Below are positions 5,913 to 10,818 of a stretch of DNA of 10,818 bases, piece after piece. Under the pieces are notes generated by a model, which was not told the DNA's origin, did no database searches, and saw only the letters and a program-made list of their open reading frames with translations. The stretch lies in NCBI GenBank assembly GCA_016927095.1, contig JAFGNI010000286.1, positions 1-10,818 on the forward strand. The letters run 5' to 3'. This stretch comes from Anaerolineae bacterium (GTDB lineage: Bacteria > Chloroflexota > Anaerolineae > B4-G1 > SLSP01). A program made the position numbers and the translations under genes. How positions within the stretch are numbered: the first letter of the stretch is position 1; every line of letters begins with the position of its first letter.

Positions 5913-8351
5913 CTACTCGCCTTTGACAACCAGCGGCAAGAACAGCCGCGGGGGGGAAAGGATGGTGGTCAACCGGAACACGCCCGAACCGAGTAGGGTG
6001 GTGCTGTCACCCGCATCCAGACTCATCAAACCGGGCTGTGTGACTGCGCCACCCGTAACCCCAACGTAAACGATCACCCGTTCGCCATCGCTCGTGGTGG
6101 CCAATGCCCCGATGCTCCCCACGGACATCCCGGCAACCACTTCCCAGGTTTGTCCATTATCCGCACTGCGCCGTAACCCATGACTGAAGGAGCCGTAGTA
6201 CAAGAGGGGCGGATCGTGGGCATCGTAAGCCAGGACGAACACCCACGGGCCAGCCAGTTCCCAACTATGCCCGCCATCGGTAGAACAAAAGATCCCGTTC
6301 TCCCCGCCCGGAATACCCAGACCGCTTTCCGTCAACCCGACAAGGATCATGTTGGGATTCGTAGGATGGATAGCAATGGTCACGATATCTGAAAGATCTG
6401 ACCAGGAGTAGAGAGGCTGCCAGGTTGTCCCGCCATCCGTGCTCTTGAGCAAAGTTCCGCCACGCGTGCCAGCATAGACAATCTGCGGGTCTACCGGATC
6501 GTAGACGATCACAGCAACGTGGCTGATCGGCACCGTAGGCTGGATCATCTCCCAGTGCTCGCCATAATCCTGGCTGAGGTAAAGGCCTCCCTGCGGGCCA
6601 ACCCAGCCTCCGCCGACCGGATAAAAGCCGGTGCCCGCCAGCACACGCCCGGGCTGCGTGGGGTGCGGAGCGACCACGTGCGTGCGTCCCCACCAACCGT
6701 CCAACCGCTCGGGAAGCGTGAGCGGAACCGTCACCCAGCTCTCGCCGCGATCATCACTGATGCGCACGCAAGGCTGATCATCCTGCTGGCAACTGAAATA
6801 CACGCGGGTTGGCGTAGAAGGATCCACAGCCAGGTTGGCCGCCCAGCCTGGAGAGGGAACATCCAGGGCCTGCCAGGAGCGCCCACCGCTGTTGCTCCTG
6901 AGCACACCGCGGCTGTTCGTCGAAGCGTAGACCTCGTCCACATCGTGGGGTGAGACCGCCAGTGCGTATGGCGAGACCCCACTCAAGCCCTGCTGTGACT
7001 CGAACCACACAGCTCCACCGTCCACGCTCTTGTACAGACCTTTGCCTGTCGCGGCATACAAGGTAGGATTGGCGGGGTCTGCCGACGCGTCGACCGCGAA
7101 ATTCAAAACGCCGTGGGTGAAATCCGTCCACCCCGGGAGTCCGGTAACTTGATCCCAGGTCTGACCGCCATCCGTGCTGACATAGGCGTAGTCCGTCGCT
7201 ATCCAGAGCGTGCCGGATATGGCCGGATGGAAGGTGAGGGTATGGACCGATTCACTCGGCGTTGTGACATGCTCCCAGGTTGTAAACCCAGCATCCTTGC
7301 TTCTGAATACGCCGTATCCCGGCCCAGAAGCCGGCATTTGGGCTACGGCCCAGGCCTCGTGCGCGCCGAAGGGATTGAAATAGACGTATCCTAACCACCG
7401 CGCCAGGTGGGCGGCAAAGTTCCACTGCTCCCCCCCATCCGTGCTGGCAAAAACGTTGCCGTTGACCGTGGTCAGGATCATGATGTCGGGGTTCAGAGGA
7501 TGAAAGGCCAGACCATAGACATTGACATCCGTCAGGCCCTTCGTCATGGTGATCCAGTTCTGGCCACGGTCCGTAGATTTGAAAACCCCTGCACCTGTCA
7601 GCCCATAGGCTGTCAGATATACGGTACCAGAGATGGTTGGATGGACGAAGGGTTTATATTCGGCAACACAGCCTACCGGTGGAACGGAAGGTTCCCAGGT
7701 TATGCCGCCGTCTTCGGAGCGGACGTGGCAAGTTCCTGCGACATTATTCGCGCCAATGTACATCACATTGGGCTGGTGGGGGTCGATGGCCAGCCGGGTG
7801 GGAGTAGGGTCGAGAAAAACAGGCTGCCAGTGTTCCCCGGCATCAGAACTGGAATACAACCCGCTTCCCCCCACCGTAACGTATAGCTGCGATGGATTGG
7901 TTGGATGCAGCACGACCAACTGAACAAAGCCTCCATACGGCCCACCGGTGGTCCACACGCCGATGCCCTGGGTGACGGTGAAGGCATTGGGGAGGGTGCC
8001 TGAACCCCCGTCGGGGTTTTCCACCTTTAAGGAGTAGATGCCCGGTTCTACACCCCAGGGGATAGTAGCGGAGATCGTATTCTCACTCGCCCAACCAACA
8101 TCCGCTAGAACGTTGCTGCCCAACGTGACGGTACATCCGACGGCGAAACCAGTGCCGCTGATCACCACCGGGGTATCCAGGTCATTGGGTGCGGTGTTGG
8201 GAATGATGGCGGTCACGATGGGTGTCGCACTTGGACTTGATAGGTCTCCGACTGCATTGGCGCGCGTCGTCTTGGCAAACCAGAAAGTAGCAAAGAGAGC
8301 TATCATCGGAACGATCAACGCAAAAGAGAATCTAGCAAACCTGTTTTTCAT
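5913..8351 (-). CDS. Secreted IPT/TIG plus Asp-box (BNR) propeller protein, copy A
   Basis: 812 residues. Residues 1-34 (MKNRFARFSFALIVPMIAL...) are a signal peptide and residues about 46-127 an IPT/TIG domain (VISGTGF, ATIPWGVEPGIYSLKV, NAFTVTQG). Then come 13 well-kept Asp-boxes, including YSSSDAGEHW, FASTDGGEQW, YVSTDGGQTW, LKSTDGGTTW and RRSADNGQTW, a number that fits two Asp-box propellers of about seven blades. The tail is FLPLVVKGE. ATG 8351 is preferred (GGGAGG about ten bases upstream); the frame also opens with TTG at 8372, which has no ribosome site and would add seven residues. It is the first gene of the leftward propeller cluster, facing the divergent helicase gene across 322 bp. 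All Asp-boxes keep the S-x-D-x-G-x-x-W pattern well, unlike copy B. Exported binding or structural function is inferred; no catalytic residues are recognisable. Confidence 0.93.
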   Translation of the reverse strand: MKNRFARFSFALIVPMIALFATFWFAKTTRANAVGDLSSPSATPIVTAIIPNTAPNDLDTPVVISGTGFAVGCTVTLGSNVLADVGWASENTISATIPWGVEPGIYSLKVENPDGGSGTLPNAFTVTQGIGVWTTGGPYGGFVQLVVLHPTNPSQLYVTVGGSGLYSSSDAGEHWQPVFLDPTPTRLAIDPHQPNVMYIGANNVAGTCHVRSEDGGITWEPSVPPVGCVAEYKPFVHPTISGTVYLTAYGLTGAGVFKSTDRGQNWITMTKGLTDVNVYGLAFHPLNPDIMILTTVNGNVFASTDGGEQWNFAAHLARWLGYVYFNPFGAHEAWAVAQMPASGPGYGVFRSKDAGFTTWEHVTTPSESVHTLTFHPAISGTLWIATDYAYVSTDGGQTWDQVTGLPGWTDFTHGVLNFAVDASADPANPTLYAATGKGLYKSVDGGAVWFESQQGLSGVSPYALAVSPHDVDEVYASTNSRGVLRSNSGGRSWQALDVPSPGWAANLAVDPSTPTRVYFSCQQDDQPCVRISDDRGESWVTVPLTLPERLDGWWGRTHVVAPHPTQPGRVLAGTGFYPVGGGWVGPQGGLYLSQDYGEHWEMIQPTVPISHVAVIVYDPVDPQIVYAGTRGGTLLKSTDGGTTWQPLYSWSDLSDIVTIAIHPTNPNMILVGLTESGLGIPGGENGIFCSTDGGHSWELAGPWVFVLAYDAHDPPLLYYGSFSHGLRRSADNGQTWEVVAGMSVGSIGALATTSDGERVIVYVGVTGGAVTQPGLMSLDAGDSTTLLGSGVFRLTTILSPPRLFLPLVVKGE
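7965..7990 (-). repeat. 26-nt direct repeat shared with 3323-3348
   Basis: Identical over 26 bases to 3323-3348, in the same orientation, coding for the end of the IPT/TIG domain in copy A. Confidence 0.85.
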
Positions 8352-8521
8352 CTTCGCCGTCCCTCCCTTCAACCAACGCGCGGGGCCAGCACTTGCCCGA
8401 GAGAGCTGTCATCTGCCTCTTCTTCGCCTTCGCTCGTCACGTGTACGCAGCCCGTGTCCGAGGGATCTCTTCCACATGATAGGACGTTTCGGACAAATGT
8501 GCATCGGTCAAAAGGAGGATC

Positions 8522-8701
8522 TTGAGCCCCTCTGGGAAACGGCCACCCTATGTAATTTTCATAGGTATGGCACAAAAGGGCATTTTGTGCTATACTCGAC
8601 TATTACGAGTGCCTGGCGATCCCCAGGTCGCATGGGGGACTGCTACTGTGCAGATTCGGGGGAAGAACGGTAGATGGCTTATCATCCCGACAACCCAGTG
8701 A
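8522..8701 (+). CDS. Doubtful 59-codon ORF overlapping the helicase start
   Basis: TTG 8522 opens a 59-residue frame ending at TGA 8699-8701, overlapping the helicase start by 28 bases in another frame. AGGAGG stands only three bases upstream, which is short for efficient use. The frame is closed upstream by TAG at 8480-8482 and has no ATG near the AGGAGG; ATG 8567 would give a 44-residue version. The C-terminal part (TATVQIRGKNGRWLIIP) could be a beta hairpin, but I recognise no family. The best helicase promoter lies inside it, which argues against it being a real gene. A translationally coupled leader peptide is the main alternative. Confidence 0.18.
   Translation: MSPSGKRPPYVIFIGMAQKGILCYTRLLRVPGDPQVAWGTATVQIRGKNGRWLIIPTTQ
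8547..8565. promoter_or_regulatory. Inverted repeat CCTATG-N7-CATAGG upstream of the -35 region
   Basis: Perfect six-base arms around the AT-rich loop TAATTTT, immediately upstream of the candidate helicase promoter. It may be a second binding site for the regulator that would bind at 8570-8590, though the arm sequences differ. Confidence 0.4.
8567..8596 (+). promoter_or_regulatory. Candidate extended -10 promoter of the helicase gene
   Basis: TATACT at 8591-8596 matches the TATAAT consensus in five of six positions and is preceded by TGC (extended -10, 8588-8590). ATGGCA at 8567-8572 is a weak -35 (four of six) with an 18-base spacer. The predicted transcript starts near 8603, giving a leader of about 70 bases before ATG 8674. 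Confidence 0.5.
8570..8590. promoter_or_regulatory. Probable operator: GCACAAAA-N5-TTTTGTGC
   Basis: Perfect eight-base arms with a five-base centre (GGGCA) fill the spacer between the -35 and -10 boxes, and the right arm ends at the first base of TATACT. This is where a dimeric helix-turn-helix repressor would block RNA polymerase. No regulator gene lies in the window. Confidence 0.55.
8594..8627. promoter_or_regulatory. Two short inverted repeats in the helicase leader
   Basis: ACTCG-N7-CGAGT (8594-8610) and CCTGG-N6-CCAGG (8612-8627) follow the -10 box head to tail. They have only five pairs each, but both are perfect. They could be additional operator sites or leader RNA stems. Confidence 0.3.
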
Positions 8702-10449
8702 TCATTCAGAGTGACAAGAGCGTCCTCCTGGAGGTGGACAACGACCGCTATCAGGACGCGCGCGACATGTTGGCCCGCTTCGCCGAGCTGGAAAAGAGCC
8801 CGGAGCACATTCACACCTACCGCATCACGCCGCTGTCGCTGTGGAACGCCGCTGCAGCAGGGTTAAGCGCGGACGACATCGTCGACGCCCTGCACCGGTT
8901 CACCAAGTACGACGTGCCGGGCAACGTGACCACCGACATCCGGGACTACATCGGGCGCTATGGGCGGCTCAAGCTGGTGCGCGCGCGCCCCGACCACCCG
9001 GAGGAGGAATCGGACCACAACCTGTTTCTCGTATCGGATGAGCCAGCGCTGATCGCCGAGGTGGTCCACCACAAGACGCTCAAGTCATTCATCGTCGAAC
9101 AGGTCGACGGCCATACGCTGCGGGTAAACCCGGCGCAGCGCGGGCATATCAAGCTGACCCTGGTCCGCTTTGGCTTCCCAGCCCAAGACCTGGCCGGGTA
9201 CGTCGAGGGCGCAGGGCTGCCCATGCACCTCCTGAGCCGTGCGCGCAGCGGAGCTCCCTTTGTCTTGCGCCACTATCAGCAAGAAGCGGCCGACATCTTT
9301 TACGCCAAAGGGCAGCGATATGGCGGCAGCGGGGTGGTGGTCCTGCCCTGCGGCGCGGGCAAGACCATGGTCGGCATGGCGGCCATGGCCCAGATGCAGT
9401 GCGCCACGTTGATCCTCACCCCCTCCACCGTCGCCGCGCGGCAGTGGAGGACCGAGCTCCTGGACAAGACCGACCTGCACGAGGAGGATATTGGGGAATA
9501 CACGGGCCACGCCAAGGAAATCCGCCCGGTGACGCTGGCGACTTACCAGATCCTGACCTACCGCAGACGCAAAGGGGCTGCCTTTCCACATTTTGGCCTT
9601 TTCAACGAGCGCAACTGGGGGCTGATCATCTACGACGAAGTCCACCTTCTGCCCGCGCCGGTCTTTCGCATCACTGCAGAGATCCAGGCTCGCCGCCGCC
9701 TGGGACTCACCGCCACCTTGGTCCGCGAGGATGGTCTGGAGGAAGACGTCTTTGCCCTGATAGGTCCCAAAAAATACGACGTCCCTTGGAAGGACCTGGA
9801 GCGGCAGGGATGGATCGCCACCGCCGAGTGCCACGAGATCCGCATCCCCCTGTGCGATGACCTGCGGATGGTGTATGCTGTGGCCGAGAGCAGGGAAAAG
9901 GCCACCATAGCCGCCAACAACCCGGACAAGTTCCCGGTGCTGGACACCCTCCTGGAAAAACACCGCGAAGACTCGGTGATGGTCATCGGCACCTATCTCG
10001 AGCAGCTCAAGCAGATCGCCAAGCGCACCCACGCTCCGTTGATCACCGGCAAGACGCCGGTCAAGAGACGGGAGGAGCTGTTCCGGCAACTTCGTGGAGG
10101 CGAGATCAGCACCCTGATCATCAGCAAAGTGGGCAACTTTTCGATCGACCTGCCCGACGTCAACGTAGCCATCCAGGTCTCGGGGACTTTTGGATCCCGT
10201 CAGGAAGAGGCACAGCGTCTGGGTCGCATCCTGCGGCCCAAGCGCAACGGCCTGATCGCCCACTTTTACACCCTGATCAGCCGGGACACCCGCGAGCAAG
10301 AGTTCGCCGCCAAGCGCCAGCTCTTCTTGACCGAGCAGGGATACCGCTACGAGATCCTGTACGAGGACGAACTGGACGACTATGAACCCACGCTGTTGGA
10401 GCTGGTCGCCGAAGAACGGAGGCCATACTTGACCGCAGGAGGATCGTAG
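8674..10449 (+). CDS. xpb: XPB/Ssl2-type superfamily 2 DNA helicase
   Basis: 591 residues, a usual length for bacterial XPB. The N-terminal region (about 1-190) contains the segment NPVIIQSDKSVLLEV and an RFTKYDVPGNV stretch typical of bacterial XPB N-termini. The ATPase core shows Walker A PCGAGKT (225-231), motif Ia LTPSTVAARQW, DEVH (321-324), LGLTATLVRED with the XPB-specific RED triad (351-353), and the second RecA domain with motif VI QRLGRILRPK (514-523). All key residues are intact. XPB homologues are ATP-dependent 3'-5' DNA translocases; in archaea and eukaryotes they act in DNA repair and promoter opening, while the bacterial role is less clear because UvrABC does most excision repair. 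ATG 8674 is the earliest possible start, because TAG stands in frame directly before it; only a weak GGGGG lies upstream. It is followed after 4 bp by a putative partner gene. Confidence 0.95.
   Translation: MAYHPDNPVIIQSDKSVLLEVDNDRYQDARDMLARFAELEKSPEHIHTYRITPLSLWNAAAAGLSADDIVDALHRFTKYDVPGNVTTDIRDYIGRYGRLKLVRARPDHPEEESDHNLFLVSDEPALIAEVVHHKTLKSFIVEQVDGHTLRVNPAQRGHIKLTLVRFGFPAQDLAGYVEGAGLPMHLLSRARSGAPFVLRHYQQEAADIFYAKGQRYGGSGVVVLPCGAGKTMVGMAAMAQMQCATLILTPSTVAARQWRTELLDKTDLHEEDIGEYTGHAKEIRPVTLATYQILTYRRRKGAAFPHFGLFNERNWGLIIYDEVHLLPAPVFRITAEIQARRRLGLTATLVREDGLEEDVFALIGPKKYDVPWKDLERQGWIATAECHEIRIPLCDDLRMVYAVAESREKATIAANNPDKFPVLDTLLEKHREDSVMVIGTYLEQLKQIAKRTHAPLITGKTPVKRREELFRQLRGGEISTLIISKVGNFSIDLPDVNVAIQVSGTFGSRQEEAQRLGRILRPKRNGLIAHFYTLISRDTREQEFAAKRQLFLTEQGYRYEILYEDELDDYEPTLLELVAEERRPYLTAGGS
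10437..10442 (+). promoter_or_regulatory. Ribosome binding site inside the helicase 3' end
   Basis: AGGAGG overlaps the last codons of the helicase and stands 11 bases before ATG 10454, which supports co-translation of the two genes. Confidence 0.55.
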
Positions 10450-10453
10450 CCCC

Positions 10454-10818
10454 ATGTCAGATGACCGGCAGGATGGCGCTACTCCTGTGTCCGGGTTCGA
10501 GACCGAGTACCGCGAGATGCTGGCGCAACAGACGATCGCCGAGCTACGCACCCTGGCCCGGAATCGCGGCATTTCTGTCCAGGGCGCCCGCAAAGATCCC
10601 ATCGTCGCCGAGATGGCCGCCCAGCTCAGCGACCTGGACGCCATCTCTGCACAGATACGCGCCCTGGACGAGCCTCATCGAGAGCTCCTTATCTACATCC
10701 ACTTGACGGTGACCCCGGGATACGGCGTCAGCCCCGAGAGCATCGTCGACAGCCTGGTCCACCAGCAGAAGGTAGAACACAGAGGCACGGTCTATAGCCA
10801 GATCCGGAGCCTTAGCGC
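10454..10818 (+). CDS. SAP-like helicase-partner protein, C-terminus outside window
   Basis: 121 codons are open to the window edge. After a short acidic head (MSDDRQDG), residues about 25-57 (TIAELRTLARNRGISVQGAR and the following KDPIVAEMAAQL) read like a SAP or Rho-N-type helix-extended-helix, which usually binds nucleic acid. Residues about 68-121 (LDEPHRELLIYIHL, GVSPESIVDSLV, GTVYSQIRSL) look like a winged-helix domain of the kind seen in helicase-associated proteins. It begins 4 bp after the helicase stop, with AGGAGG upstream, so the pair is almost certainly one operon. Archaeal XPB is paired with the nuclease Bax1 (DUF790 family), but this N-terminus does not resemble Bax1. Function as a DNA-binding cofactor of the helicase is inferred from position and domain type only. 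Confidence 0.8.
   Translation, partial: MSDDRQDGATPVSGFETEYREMLAQQTIAELRTLARNRGISVQGARKDPIVAEMAAQLSDLDAISAQIRALDEPHRELLIYIHLTVTPGYGVSPESIVDSLVHQQKVEHRGTVYSQIRSLS

Larger units (their letters stand above)
8352..8673. other. Divergent intergenic region
   Basis: These 322 bp separate the leftward propeller operon from the rightward helicase genes. The left half (8352-8500) shows the ribosome site of the Asp-box gene (GGGAGG at 8362-8367, minus) and little else I can interpret; I cannot place a confident minus-strand promoter. The right half is more AT-rich and carries four inverted repeats (8547-8627), an extended -10 promoter for the helicase, and an AGGAGG at 8513-8518 on the plus strand. No tRNA or obvious riboswitch fold is seen. 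Confidence 0.7.

Noticed and set aside
4319..5926. 535-codon open frame on the plus strand
   Set aside because: It lies fully antisense to the well-supported YVTN-like gene; the composition (rich in H, R, V, D, G with no domain) is that of a complementary-strand shadow in GC-rich DNA.
5852..5929. N-terminal 26-residue extension of the YVTN-like protein from ATG 5929
   Set aside because: It would overlap the preceding gene, displaces the signal peptide from the N-terminus and has no ribosome site, whereas GTG 5851 has one.
1196..8351. Asp-box proteins as sialidases or GH74 enzymes
   Set aside because: Asp-boxes are structural and occur in many non-enzymatic propellers; the arginine triad and other catalytic motifs of sialidases are not recognisable.
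8038..8673. 211-codon plus-strand frame ending at the helicase start
   Set aside because: More than half is antisense to the signal peptide and IPT/TIG domain of the copy A Asp-box gene; its stop is the TAG just before the helicase ATG, and the two share a frame only by chance. A broken 5' part of the helicase was considered, but the helicase N-terminus is complete.
9085..10644. 519-codon open frame on the minus strand
   Set aside because: Antisense to the XPB helicase, which has all its motifs intact; no recognisable domain and no ribosome site.

Overview
The window looks like a chromosomal segment of a GC-rich bacterium, most likely a Chloroflexota member (Anaerolineae or Caldilineae type). 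That assignment is an inference. It rests on large secreted beta-propeller proteins whose extreme C-termini read FLPLVVKGE, YLPLVLRGYTP and FLPLTIKNK, a tail I associate with secreted Chloroflexota proteins, and on a bacterial XPB-type helicase. No rRNA, tRNA, transposase, CRISPR array or phage gene is visible.

Left arm (1-8351, all minus strand; transcription order is right to left). Four consecutive genes each encode an N-terminal signal peptide followed by propeller-type repeats. In transcription order they are: an IPT/TIG plus Asp-box (BNR) protein (8351-5913); a double seven-bladed YVTN-like propeller with a GTG start (5851-3866); a second IPT/TIG plus Asp-box protein, a full-length paralogue of the first (3715-1196); and an LVIVD-repeat protein with perfect 42-residue spacing that runs off the left edge (1092-1). 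The gaps are 61, 150 and 103 bp. Every gene has a purine-rich Shine-Dalgarno and none is followed by a convincing terminator, so one operon for extracellular or surface propeller proteins is plausible. No catalytic domain is visible in any of them. Adhesion, scaffolding or binding of glycan or protein are reasonable guesses and no more than that.

Divergent intergenic region (8352-8673). This 322 bp stretch separates the propeller operon from the helicase genes. Four perfect short inverted repeats lie side by side in about 80 bp (8547-8627). The longest, GCACAAAA-N5-TTTTGTGC, ends exactly where an extended -10 box (TGC TATACT) begins, which looks like an operator over the helicase promoter. 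A possible 59-codon ORF starting at TTG 8522, behind an AGGAGG, overlaps this promoter and the helicase start; I rate it doubtful.

Right arm (8674-10818, plus strand). A complete XPB/Ssl2-type superfamily 2 helicase is followed after 4 bp by a protein with a SAP-like N-terminal helix-extended-helix and then a probable winged-helix region, cut by the window edge. The two probably form a translationally linked helicase and partner pair acting on DNA, functionally separate from the propeller operon.
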